Assembly (NCBI RefSeq): GCF_947488515.1
Contig: NZ_CANKZF010000001.1
Coordinates: 62,001-126,000, forward strand
DNA from: an uncultured Nocardioides sp.
GTDB taxonomy: Bacteria; Actinomycetota; Actinomycetes; Propionibacteriales; Nocardioidaceae
DNA length: 64,000 bases
Direction of reading: 5' to 3'
Shown: positions 8,459 to 16,221 of the stretch, piece by piece
Numbering within the stretch: position 1 is the stretch's first letter
How the letters are laid out: every line of letters begins with the position of its first letter
The notes under the pieces: generated by a model
Database searches by the model: none
What the model saw: only the letters and a program-made list of their open reading frames with translations
What the model was told of the DNA's origin: nothing
Made by a program: the position numbers and the translations under genes

Positions 8459-9263
8459 GTCGTCGGCGGTGCTGCACCTGCGCTCCTACCTGCAGATCGC
8501 GTGGCTGTGGATCCGCGCCGCGTGGCAGTACCCCACGTCGTTCGTGCTGCTCGCCGTGGGCAACGGGCTGATCACCGCTCTCGACTTCGTCGGCCTGTGG
8601 ATCATGTTCGCCCACCTCGACGACCTCGCGGGCTTCACGCTCCCCGAGGTGGCGCTGCTCTACGGCAGCGCCTCGCTCGCGCTGGCTGTGGCCGACACGG
8701 CGATCGGGAGCGTCGAGCGGATCGGCACCTACATCCGCACCGGCCGGTTGGACCAGATGATGACCAAGCCGGTGCCGCTGCTCGTGCAGGTGTGCGCCGA
8801 CCAGTTCACGCTGCGTCGGCTCGGACGGCTGACCCAGGCCAGCATCGTGTTCGGGTGGGCGTGCACCTATGTCGACTGGACCCCGGCACGGGTCGTGGTG
8901 GCCGTGTCGATGCTGGTGAGCGGCGGACTGGTGTTCTTCGGGCTCTTCGTCGGCTTCTCGTGCGTCCAGTTCTGGACGACGGACGCCACGGAGTTCGCCA
9001 ACGCCTTCACGTACGGCGGTGCCACGGTGACGCAGTACCCGCTCAACATCTTCCCGCGCGAGGTGCTCGTCGGGCTGACGTTCGTGATCCCGGTCGCCTT
9101 CGTCAACTGGTACCCCTGCCTGTTCCTCCTCGGCCGCTCCGACCCGACCGGGATGCCCGAGGCGCTCCAGTTCGCCTCGCCGGTCGCGGGCGTGCTCACC
9201 ATGGCCGCCGCCCTGCTCGTGTGGCGCTCCGGCGTCCGCCACTACACCTCCACGGGGAGCTGA
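8451..9263 (+). CDS. ABC-2 type permease, second subunit
   Basis: A 270-residue membrane protein paralogous to the upstream permease (YLQIAWLWIRAAWQYPTSF at the N-terminus, IRTGRLDQMMTKPVPLLVQ in a cytoplasmic loop, cf. IRTGDVAIDLYRPVGLL in its partner). It contributes the second transmembrane half of the exporter. Translation from GTG at 8451 overlaps the preceding stop, so the subunits are translationally coupled; the ATPase gene starts two bases after its stop. Confidence 0.87.
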   Translation: MAESSAVLHLRSYLQIAWLWIRAAWQYPTSFVLLAVGNGLITALDFVGLWIMFAHLDDLAGFTLPEVALLYGSASLALAVADTAIGSVERIGTYIRTGRLDQMMTKPVPLLVQVCADQFTLRRLGRLTQASIVFGWACTYVDWTPARVVVAVSMLVSGGLVFFGLFVGFSCVQFWTTDATEFANAFTYGGATVTQYPLNIFPREVLVGLTFVIPVAFVNWYPCLFLLGRSDPTGMPEALQFASPVAGVLTMAAALLVWRSGVRHYTSTGS

Positions 9264-9265
9264 CC

Positions 9266-10234
9266 ATGTCCGTCACCGAGCCGCTCATCGACGTGCGCGA
9301 CCTCGAGCGCACCTTCGACGTACGCCGCCGGGTCGAGGGGCGCCGCCGCCGGGTCCGCGACTCCGTGCTGGCCGTGCACGACCTGACGTTCTCCGTCGAT
9401 GCCGGCGAGATGGTCGGCTACATCGGGCCGAACGGTGCCGGGAAGTCGACCACGATCAAGATGCTGACCGGGATCCTCGTGCCGACCGGTGGGCAGGTGC
9501 GGGTGGCCGGCCTGGACCCGAGCCGCGACCGCGTCGAGCTCGCGCGTCGCATCGGGGTGGTCTTCGGCCAGCGGTCCACGCTGTGGTGGGACCTCCCGCT
9601 GCGCGACTCGTTCGCCCTGCTGCAGAAGATGTACCGCATCCCACCGGCGCGCTACCGCGACAACCTCGACCGGTTCGTCGACCTGCTCGACCTCGGTGAC
9701 CAGCTCGACACCCCGGTGCGGCAGCTCAGCCTCGGCCAGCGGATGCGCGGCGACATCACCGCGGCGCTGCTGCACGATCCCGAGGTGCTCTACCTCGACG
9801 AGCCGACGATCGGCCTGGACGTGGTGAGCAAGGGTCGCCTGCGCGAGTTCCTCCGCGCGCTCAACGACGAGCGCGGCACCACCCTCGTCCTCACCACCCA
9901 CGACCTGCAGGACATCGAGGCGCTGTGCGACCGGGTGATCGTGATCGACCACGGCACGTCGGTCTTCGACGGCCCGCTGGCCGGGCTGCACGAGCAGGGC
10001 GGCTCGACCCGCACCCTGGTGGTGGACCTGGTGGACGAGGCACCGCCCATCGAGGTGCCTGGTGCGGTGGTGCGCCGGGTCGAGGGACCGCGTCAGTGGC
10101 TGTCGTTCCCCGCCGAGGCGAGCGCCGCGCCGGTCGTGGCGGCCGTCGCAGCGTCGTACGACGTCGCGGACCTGTCCATCCAGGAGCCCGACATCGAGGA
10201 CGTCATCCGCGAGCTCTACTCGCGGGGTGCCTGA
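9266..10234 (+). CDS. ABC transporter ATP-binding protein (ABC-2 exporter)
   Basis: A 322-residue nucleotide-binding subunit. Walker [10 protein letters not shown] near residue 55, Q-loop around GVVFGQRS, signature LSLGQRMRGD, Walker B VLYLDEPTIGLD and H-loop TTHD are all present. The LSLGQRMR signature in place of LSGGQ is typical of the NatA-like/ABC-2 exporter group. The residues after ~235 form a C-terminal regulatory region. It completes the three-gene exporter with the two permeases upstream. The substrate cannot be inferred. Confidence 0.93.
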   Translation: MSVTEPLIDVRDLERTFDVRRRVEGRRRRVRDSVLAVHDLTFSVDAGEMVGYIGPNGAGKSTTIKMLTGILVPTGGQVRVAGLDPSRDRVELARRIGVVFGQRSTLWWDLPLRDSFALLQKMYRIPPARYRDNLDRFVDLLDLGDQLDTPVRQLSLGQRMRGDITAALLHDPEVLYLDEPTIGLDVVSKGRLREFLRALNDERGTTLVLTTHDLQDIEALCDRVIVIDHGTSVFDGPLAGLHEQGGSTRTLVVDLVDEAPPIEVPGAVVRRVEGPRQWLSFPAEASAAPVVAAVAASYDVADLSIQEPDIEDVIRELYSRGA

Positions 10235-10237
10235 GCC

Positions 10238-11389
10238 TCAGACACCGAGGCTGCGGGCCCGCTCCGAGTCCAGCTCGGGCGACGTCAGCGGCTGCCGCTC
10301 GAGCACGAGCAGGGCGCGGTCGTCGTCCCCGCGAGGCACCTTCTTCAGCACGCGCTTCGGCATGCCGGTGAAGCCGCGGGTCTCGACGGCCTGCAGGGCG
10401 GCGTGCCGCAGCCAGTCGATGCCCGCGTCGAGGTCGCGGTCCGCTGACTCGATGACACCGTCGGTGTAGAACATCAGCGCCTCACCGGGGCGCAGGCGTC
10501 CGCGGCTCGGGGTGAACTCGGCGTCGTCGATCACGCCGAGCGCCATGCCCCGCGCGTTGTCGATGGACCATCCGCGCTGGGCCAGGTGCCAGTGCAGCGC
10601 CGGCGGGTGCCCGGCGCTGGTGATCGTGTAGTCGCCGGTGACCAGGTCGATCTTGAGGTGCACGGCCGTCGCCAGCGACTCGTCGGACTCCTGTCGCAGC
10701 AGGAAGTGGTTGGCCGCTGCCATCAGCTCGGCCGGAGGCAGGGCGCCGATCAGGCCACCGAGCGCGCCGGCGAACTGCAGCGCCTGCGGGCCGACCGACG
10801 TGCCCTTGCCGCACACGTCGACGAGCGCCATCTCCAGCCACCGCCCCTCGCGGAGGTCGGCGACGAGGAAGTCGCCGGCGTAGCTGGGGCCGTTGGCCGT
10901 GATCGTCGCGGACTCGGAGCGCCAGCCGTTGGGCAGCGGCGGGACCACGCCCTGTCGCTGAAGCCTGTCACGCAGCTGGGTCAGCACCGCCTCGCTCAAC
11001 GCCATCGGCAGGCCCGACCGCTGGCGGCTCGACTGGTAGATCGCGAGGAGCACACCGACCGCGAGGGTGAGCAGCGCCGCCTGGCGGCTCGGGGTGGCGA
11101 AGCCCGTCTGGACCGAGGTCCAGAAGGCGGCGGCCCCCAGCACCACGGTCAGCATGAGCAGCGGCACGAACCGCAGCAGCATCAGGCCGAGCATGAGGAC
11201 GAGGAACCACAGCGACACCGGGACGACGATCTTCGCCAGCTCGCCGATGCCCACGGCCGCGCCGACGAGGGCGACGAAGACCAGGAGGAGGAACGACTGG
11301 CTGCCGCGCGAACCGGTGCGCCAGCCCTCGACGCGCTGCTGGACGTACGAGGTGATGCCGCGAAGCACAGAACCCACGGCACTCGACAC
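10238..11389 (-). CDS. Membrane-anchored SpoIIE-type serine phosphatase
   Basis: A 383-residue PP2C-like phosphatase. The N-terminal third has several hydrophobic segments (FLLLVFVALVGAAVGIGELA onward), and residues ~150-370 are a SpoIIE domain with YAGDFLVADL, LVDVCGKGTSVGPQAL, TSAGHPPALH, GMALGVIDD and LMFYTDGVIE, including the metal-binding Asp residues. Such proteins dephosphorylate anti-sigma-factor antagonists or similar targets, but no such partner is adjacent. GTG at 11389 is chosen because TAGCAT lies six bases upstream, a leaderless arrangement; a TTG two codons earlier would fall inside that spacer. Confidence 0.87.
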   Translation of the reverse strand: MSSAVGSVLRGITSYVQQRVEGWRTGSRGSQSFLLLVFVALVGAAVGIGELAKIVVPVSLWFLVLMLGLMLLRFVPLLMLTVVLGAAAFWTSVQTGFATPSRQAALLTLAVGVLLAIYQSSRQRSGLPMALSEAVLTQLRDRLQRQGVVPPLPNGWRSESATITANGPSYAGDFLVADLREGRWLEMALVDVCGKGTSVGPQALQFAGALGGLIGALPPAELMAAANHFLLRQESDESLATAVHLKIDLVTGDYTITSAGHPPALHWHLAQRGWSIDNARGMALGVIDDAEFTPSRGRLRPGEALMFYTDGVIESADRDLDAGIDWLRHAALQAVETRGFTGMPKRVLKKVPRGDDDRALLVLERQPLTSPELDSERARSLGV

Positions 11390-11395
11390 GGCCAA

Positions 11396-11401
11396 ATGCT
11401 A
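11396..11401 (-). promoter_or_regulatory. -10-like element (TAGCAT) deciding the phosphatase start
   Basis: TAGCAT on the minus strand, six bases before GTG at 11389. It favours that codon over the TTG at 11395. Confidence 0.45.
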
Positions 11402-11465
11402 GGGCTCGACAGACCTTCCCCGAGGTGGAACCGGCAAAGTCAGCGACGATCGATAGGCTCGTCAC

Positions 11466-12452
11466 ATGCCTCTGGTCCCGCTGCAGGCCGACATCCTCGG
11501 ACCTGACTTCCGGGTGGAGACGATCTCGCTCCCGCCCGACCCCGAGGGCCCCGTCGTCGCGACGCTGGTGACGCTGGCCCCCGAGCACCCCAACGGACGT
11601 GCCGTGCTGCACGTGCACGGCTTTGCCGACTACTTCTTCCACACCGAGTACGCCCGGTGGTGGGCCGACCGGGGCTATGCGTTCTACGCCCTCGACCTCC
11701 GCAAGTACGGCCGGTCGCTGCGCGAGCACCAGACGCCGCACTACGTCGCGGACCTGGGCGAGTACTTCGCGGAGATCGACCTGGCGTGGTGGCGGATCAC
11801 CCAGCGCGACGGGCACCGCGACGTCATCGCCTCGGGCCACTCGACCGGCGGCCTGACGGTCCCGCTCTGGGCGAAGGAGCGGCGACCGGCCGAGCTGACG
11901 GCGATGGTGCTCAACTCCCCGTGGTTCGACATGCAGGGCGCCGCGTGGCTGCGCAGCCCCGCGACGCGGCTGGCGATCGAGCGGCTCGGCACCAGCCGGC
12001 CGATGCAGGAGATCCCGCGCCGGATCAGCACCGTCTACGGCCGCTCGCTGCACCACGAGCACGCCGGCGAGTGGGACTACGACCTCGACTGGAAGCCGCT
12101 GGACTCACGTCCGATCTACGTCGGGTGGCTGCGCGCCGTACGACGTGGCCACGCGCTGCTGCACGCCGGGCTCGACATCGACTCCCCCACCCTCGTGCTG
12201 TCCTCCGCGCGGTCGTGGTTCGGCGAGCAGACCGAGGAGACCGCCGCGACGCACGACATCGTGCTCGACGTCGAGCAGATCCGCCGCTGGGCCTCGTCCG
12301 TCGGCACCCACGTCACCTCGGTCGCCGTCGAGGGCGCGATCCACGACGTCGTCCTCTCCCGACCCGCCGTGCGCGCCCGAGCGTACGACGTCCTCGGCAC
12401 CTGGCTCGAGGCGTGGGTGGAGAAGGCGGCCGCCCCGCGTCCCGAGCCGTGA
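11466..12452 (+). CDS. Alpha/beta hydrolase, lysophospholipase-like
   Basis: A 328-residue cytoplasmic alpha/beta hydrolase resembling monoacylglycerol lipase/lysophospholipase-type serine hydrolases. The oxyanion-side HGFADYFFH lies near residue 51, the nucleophile elbow GHSTGG places Ser126 as catalytic, and GAIHDVVLSRP near the C-terminus supplies the probable catalytic His. The ATG lies six bases after TAGGCT (leaderless arrangement). It diverges from the phosphatase gene and converges on a short membrane-peptide gene. The natural substrate is unknown. Confidence 0.88.
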   Translation: MPLVPLQADILGPDFRVETISLPPDPEGPVVATLVTLAPEHPNGRAVLHVHGFADYFFHTEYARWWADRGYAFYALDLRKYGRSLREHQTPHYVADLGEYFAEIDLAWWRITQRDGHRDVIASGHSTGGLTVPLWAKERRPAELTAMVLNSPWFDMQGAAWLRSPATRLAIERLGTSRPMQEIPRRISTVYGRSLHHEHAGEWDYDLDWKPLDSRPIYVGWLRAVRRGHALLHAGLDIDSPTLVLSSARSWFGEQTEETAATHDIVLDVEQIRRWASSVGTHVTSVAVEGAIHDVVLSRPAVRARAYDVLGTWLEAWVEKAAAPRPEP

Positions 12453-12515
12453 TGGTGCGGCTGGCACCGAGCCGAGGGCTCTCAGCCGCGTCCGACCTGG
12501 CTCAGGTCGGTCGTG

Positions 12516-12659
12516 TCACTGCTCGCCGCGCATCGGCCCACCGAGGGTGGGATCCGTCGGTGTGTCTCGCCAGCCAGGCGTCTGGCTCCGGCGGTGAAGC
12601 ACCCAGGACGCCCAGGCGAAGAAGAGAACGAGCAGAGCAAGGAACAACCAGAACACCAT
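12516..12659 (-). CDS. 47-residue single-pass membrane peptide
   Basis: A short gene not recognised as any family. The sequence begins MVFWLFLALLVLFFAWASWV, one hydrophobic helix, followed by a basic LHRRSQ segment and a polar tail ending RGEQ. The strong ribosome binding site AGGAGG lies ten bases upstream of the ATG, better than at most genes here, which is the main argument that it is translated. The predicted topology is N-terminus anchored in the membrane with the tail in the cytoplasm. It stands alone, convergent with the hydrolase. Confidence 0.6.
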   Translation of the reverse strand: MVFWLFLALLVLFFAWASWVLHRRSQTPGWRDTPTDPTLGGPMRGEQ

Positions 12660-13085
12660 GACAACCACCTCCTCTCGAGGGTAGGTCCGCCATGGGCCGG
12701 TCCGATGCCCGGTCTAGCCAGCTGCTGGGCTCACTCCCGCGGCGCGGCGCGGGCGGCCCACGGATGCGCACCAGGGGCGGGAGGGCTTGCTCAGCACACC
12801 GGCTTCATCGGCCGCGGTAGCCACCTGACCGACTCCGCAGCGCTTCGCCGCATTGGGCTCGCGCGGCAGTCAAGGTCCTTCCACCACGACGGCAGCTGCG
12901 GCCCCTGTGGTGTCGACGAGCCTTCGCACCGACGGCAGATGAAGGCGGGGAGATGCGACGCTTCACGCGGACCGGACCGCGGCGGTTCCCCGCTGAGTCA
13001 CACGCCGTGGATCTCGCACCCCGCCTCGTGCACACGGGCACCCGCTCTCCCGTGTGGCCCGGACGACCCGGATGACAAGCCCCTG
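12660..13085. other. Stretch without a recognisable gene
   Basis: About 425 bases between the small membrane-peptide gene and the HNH endonuclease. I see no open frame with a plausible start and codon pattern, no tRNA or riboswitch-like fold and no transposon ends. The base composition is somewhat less regular than in flanking genes. It holds the promoter of the small gene at its left side and may be degraded sequence. Confidence 0.5.
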
Positions 13086-13112
13086 ACCCCGCGACCGGCA
13101 CGGACGCGGGGT
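13086..13112 (-). terminator. Hairpin downstream of the HNH gene
   Basis: ACCCCGCG (13086-13093) pairs with CGCGGGGT (13105-13112), 11 bases after the HNH endonuclease stop in its transcription direction. There is no clear U-tract. Confidence 0.45.
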
Positions 13113-13123
13113 GTAGGGCGGGG

Positions 13124-14569
13124 TCATGGTCGACGAGGTCGTGGGATGTCGGGCGGGTCGGGCGGGTCGGCGTGGTCGACCGCGCTCGTGCCGTGGCGGT
13201 CGCGTCGGTAGTAGTGGCCGTGCGGGCTGGTCCACTCGAAGCAGCCGTTGTCGGTCATGTTGTAGCGCCAGGCGGTGTGGGTCTTGAGGCGGTGGTGGAA
13301 CCGGCACAGGGCGGCGAGGTTACGGGTCGTCGTCGGGCCCGGCTGGGGCCGGCCTTCGGTGTCGGCGTCGTGGTCGAACTCGACGACGTGGTCGAACTCG
13401 ACGACGTGGTCGACGTCGCCGCGCCGGGCGGGTCGCGTGCACCAGGGGAACACACACGTGCGGTCGCGCAGAATCACCTGCTCCCGGAGGCGGTCGGGGA
13501 CCTCGTAAGCCGGGGTGGAGAGGTCGGCGTTGAGGTCGATGACGGGCTTGACGGTGACCTTCGTGCGAGAGTCGCCGCACCACGACTGGACCTGGTCGAG
13601 GAGGACGAGCCGCTGGCCCTCCTCCATCCGCCCGGTCGGGCCGAACACCGTGGACAGCCCGTCGAGAGTGGCGTCGAAGTGGGCGTGCAGGACGACCTCG
13701 CGGGCCACGGGGAGCCCGTCGCCATCACCTGCCCCACCGGTGCTGCTTGCGCCGCGGGTGTGGAGGTCGAGGGCGGTCTGGGTGCGGGCGAGGTCGCCCA
13801 ACGCAGCGGACCGGCGGGCGTCCAGCGACGCATCGGACCCGAGGACCTTGAGGGTCTCCGCGCCGTGCGCCAGGGCCCGATCCAGGTCGAGCGCGTCGGC
13901 GATGTCGAGCTCGGCCTCCAGCCGCATGGTGCCGGCGAAGTGCACGTCGTCGTCGTGGATCGTGGCATGGCGCGGGTCGACGTGCAGGTAGCCGTCCTCC
14001 GGATCCTGGGTCGGGTCGACGTCGGCGAGGTCGTAGCGCTGGATGGCCTCGGCGACCAACCGGTCCAGCTGCGCCGGCCCGACCCTCCCGGCGACGGCAG
14101 CGACCTGCGCATCCACGAACGCCGCTGCCTCCCGGGTGAGCGAAGGCGTGGTGTGGATGGTGGTCTCCGCGACCGAGCGGGCCCGCCAGGCCGGCACCCG
14201 GCCGGTGTGGACCTGCGCCCACAGCCGCGGCAGCCGGTGGCGCAGCTCGAGGGCGTGACCGACGAGCTTCTTCGCCGCCGTTGTCGAGCACCCGAGGACG
14301 GTGCCGAGCTCGGCGAGGCAGAACTCCGCCACCAGGGGCGCACCTTCGCCGGCGATCGGTTCCTCGTGCTCGCAGCCGGGCACGGTGAAGGTCGCCGCCA
14401 GGTGGATCGACTCCGGCGGGTGCAGGTCGGCCCACCGCGCGGCGGTGACCAAAAGATCCGCCGCGGCGCGGTCCTCGGCCGCCTTCTGGGAGCGGGCGAC
14501 CACGAGGAGGTCGGAGGCGGTGAGGTCCTCGACTTCACCTGCTCCCGGTCCTGCCAGTGCCTCGCTCAT
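13124..14569 (-). CDS. DUF222/HNH endonuclease (13E12 repeat family)
   Basis: A 481-residue protein with an N-terminal DUF222 region (LAELGTVLGCSTTAAKKLVGHALELRHRLP pattern near 80-115) and a C-terminal HNH nuclease: CVFPWCTRPARRGDVDH, then NLAALCRFHHRLKTH. The family is multicopy in many actinobacteria and of unknown role. The catalytic region has an exact in-frame duplication of VVEFDH (residues 389-394 and 395-400), so the core His-bearing motif appears twice. ATG at 14569 is seven bases after a TACAAT -10-like hexamer. Confidence 0.88.
   Translation of the reverse strand: MSEALAGPGAGEVEDLTASDLLVVARSQKAAEDRAAADLLVTAARWADLHPPESIHLAATFTVPGCEHEEPIAGEGAPLVAEFCLAELGTVLGCSTTAAKKLVGHALELRHRLPRLWAQVHTGRVPAWRARSVAETTIHTTPSLTREAAAFVDAQVAAVAGRVGPAQLDRLVAEAIQRYDLADVDPTQDPEDGYLHVDPRHATIHDDDVHFAGTMRLEAELDIADALDLDRALAHGAETLKVLGSDASLDARRSAALGDLARTQTALDLHTRGASSTGGAGDGDGLPVAREVVLHAHFDATLDGLSTVFGPTGRMEEGQRLVLLDQVQSWCGDSRTKVTVKPVIDLNADLSTPAYEVPDRLREQVILRDRTCVFPWCTRPARRGDVDHVVEFDHVVEFDHDADTEGRPQPGPTTTRNLAALCRFHHRLKTHTAWRYNMTDNGCFEWTSPHGHYYRRDRHGTSAVDHADPPDPPDIPRPRRP
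13370..13405. repeat. 18-bp exact tandem duplication inside the HNH motif
   Basis: GTGGTCGAACTCGACGAC occurs twice head to tail, followed by a partial third copy (GTGGTCGAC). It keeps frame and duplicates VVEFDH in the nuclease core. Confidence 0.9.
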
Positions 14570-14576
14570 GTGTTCG

Positions 14577-14582
14577 ATTGTA
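14577..14582 (-). promoter_or_regulatory. -10 element (TACAAT) for the HNH gene
   Basis: TACAAT, close to the consensus TATAAT, seven bases before the ATG at 14569 with no Shine-Dalgarno; this supports a leaderless start there. Confidence 0.55.
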
Positions 14583-14652
14583 CCGGCGACCACTGACAGT
14601 GACCATGCCGCGAGGACGCCTGTGGACACCTGCCGGCCAGCGTTTCTCGACC

Positions 14653-14690
14653 GGGTTTCGTGACGGGACTTCGTCTCTCCTCAACCACCG
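14653..14690. repeat. Intergenic repeat of the TTTCG-GACG...CTCCTC type
   Basis: GGGTTTCGTGACG, a short TCG-rich middle and CTCCTCAACCACCG. The ends resemble those of the element at 30799-30861. Similar motifs are, to my knowledge, common between genes in Nocardioides and relatives. Only two members are visible here. Confidence 0.4.
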
Positions 14691-14839
14691 CCGACGCGCG
14701 CCTCGCCCCGCGATGGGCGCCCGTGCTACCGACGATCGGCTCCCGGTCACGTCCGCGTGACGGCGACCCAGGCCCGGGCTGCCGCCGACCGCGGCGTCGC
14801 TCCCCACCGCCAGCTCGGGCACGCTGGTGCCCACGGAGA

Positions 14840-14860
14840 CGACCGACCGTCAGTCGGTCG
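14840..14860 (-). terminator. Hairpin overlapping the stop codon of the downstream-reading gene
   Basis: CGACCGAC (14840-14847) pairs perfectly with GTCGGTCG (14853-14860) around a 5-base loop that contains the TGA stop at 14852-14850. It is a likely compact terminator for the uncharacterised basic protein gene. Confidence 0.5.
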
Positions 14861-15359
14861 CGCGCGTGTCGCGCCCGGCCTGCCGCCGCGCGCCCGCGGC
14901 GCGGGTGGAGGCGTCCCGCTTGAGGCCGCCGGTCGTCTTCTTCACACCCCGCGGTCGCGTCAGCCCGGGCACGTCGGACGCTGAGCCCGGCGCCTCCGCC
15001 GGCGGGCCGCCTCCCCGGGAGCGCGCGGCCTCCAGCCGGGACGTCTTGAGCTCTGCCGCAGCCCGGGCGGCGTGGACGGCCACCTGCCGGCTCACGGCGG
15101 CGAGGGCGGTCTCGAACACCTCGGCCTTGCCGCGGTCGCGCTGGTTCTTGGGGTAGCTGAACCCGCGACCGCCACGCTTGACGACGGAGCCGCCGGCGCT
15201 GCGGCGATACATCGTCACGTACTTGGAGCGCGCGCGGCGGACCCGCGCGTGGAGCGCGAGCAGCTCCTCCTCGTCGAGGTCCTCCAGCGCCGAGCGCGTG
15301 GTCTCCGCAATGAGCTTCTGCTCCGCGGCCGTCATCGAGTTGAGTAGCGCCTGGTTCAT
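14850..15359 (-). CDS. Uncharacterised basic protein
   Basis: A 169-residue protein that I do not recognise. Residues ~8-45 are an acidic, helix-forming segment (AAEQKLIAETTRSALEDLDE). Next comes a Tyr/Arg-rich core, YVTMYRRSAGGSVVKRGGRGF near 55-75, which looks nucleic-acid binding, then KNQRDRGKAEVFETALAAVS and a long low-complexity basic tail (TRPRGVKKTTGGLKRD). No signal peptide or membrane segment is visible. ATG at 15359 has GGGAGGA eight bases upstream. It is transcribed alone; an RNA- or DNA-binding role is only a guess from composition. Confidence 0.7.
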   Translation of the reverse strand: MNQALLNSMTAAEQKLIAETTRSALEDLDEEELLALHARVRRARSKYVTMYRRSAGGSVVKRGGRGFSYPKNQRDRGKAEVFETALAAVSRQVAVHAARAAAELKTSRLEAARSRGGGPPAEAPGSASDVPGLTRPRGVKKTTGGLKRDASTRAAGARRQAGRDTRATD

Positions 15360-15459
15360 GGCATTCCTCCCATCGGACGCCCGGGCGCGGGCGTCGATGG
15401 CGACCATCCTGCCGCACCGCGCAGGACCTGGCATCGGCCGAAGGTCTCGCGACCCGGGC

Positions 15460-16221
15460 TCAGGTGAGCAGCACGACGAGCGCGACGACCCCCACCGCGG
15501 CGATGACGGCGCGCAGCAGGACGGGCGGTAGGCGCCGCCCGACGGTGGCACCGATCTGGCCGCCGACCACCGAGCCGATCGCGATCAGGCCCGCGACGGT
15601 CCAGTCGATGTCGGCGACGGCGATGAAGACCAGCGCGGCGACGGCGTTGACGATGAGGGCGAGGACGTTCTTGGTGGCGGTGTGCCGCTGCATCGAGTCG
15701 GCGACCCCGATGCCGAGGATCGCCATCAGCAGCACGCCCTGGGCCGCGCCGAAGTAGCCGCCGTAGACGCCCGCGGCCGCGACCGCCGGCCACACCCACC
15801 ACACGCCGTGGTCGGGGATGCCGCCCCGCGACTCGGCGCGAGCCGCGACGGAGCGCTGGATGCGCGGGCCGAGGAGGACCAGCACCACGCCGAGAGCGAT
15901 GAGCGCGGGGACGATCGCGTCGAACGCGGACGACGGCAGCCGGAGCAGGAGCAGTGCGCCGGCGACGCCGCCGACCAGCGACGCCGCCCCCAGCCGGAGC
16001 ACACGGGCCCCCTGCCCGGCGAGCTCGCGGCGGTAGCCGAAGACGCCGGACATGCTGCCCGGGACGAGCCCGACGGTGTTGCTGACGTTGGCGGTCACCG
16101 GGGGTACGCCGAACGCGAGGAGGGTCGGGAACGTGATCAACGTCCCCGACCCCACCACGGTGTTGATGGTGCCGGCCGCCACTCCTGCGAGGGCGATCAG
16201 CACCGCTTCGGTCGGACTCAC
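15460..16221 (-). CDS. TauE/SafE family anion exporter
   Basis: A 253-residue polytopic membrane protein of the TauE/SafE (sulfite/organosulfonate exporter) family, with about seven to eight hydrophobic segments. The two family repeats are seen at GTINTVVGSGTLITFPTLLAFG (near 17-38) and AAAGVYGGYFGAAQGVLLMAILGIG (near 148-170). It starts with GTG and overlaps the preceding SPFH gene by four bases (GTGA), indicating an operon. The family name does not prove a sulfur substrate. Confidence 0.88.
   Translation of the reverse strand: MSPTEAVLIALAGVAAGTINTVVGSGTLITFPTLLAFGVPPVTANVSNTVGLVPGSMSGVFGYRRELAGQGARVLRLGAASLVGGVAGALLLLRLPSSAFDAIVPALIALGVVLVLLGPRIQRSVAARAESRGGIPDHGVWWVWPAVAAAGVYGGYFGAAQGVLLMAILGIGVADSMQRHTATKNVLALIVNAVAALVFIAVADIDWTVAGLIAIGSVVGGQIGATVGRRLPPVLLRAVIAAVGVVALVVLLT

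Noticed and set aside
12660..13085. A second small gene in the 425-base gap
   Set aside because: Several short frames exist in all directions, but none has a ribosome binding site, a -10 element at leaderless distance, or a sensible protein.
13124..14569. HNH gene as part of a mobile element or intron
   Set aside because: No inverted ends, target duplication, integrase or intron fold is visible nearby; DUF222-HNH genes are common stand-alone chromosomal genes in this group.
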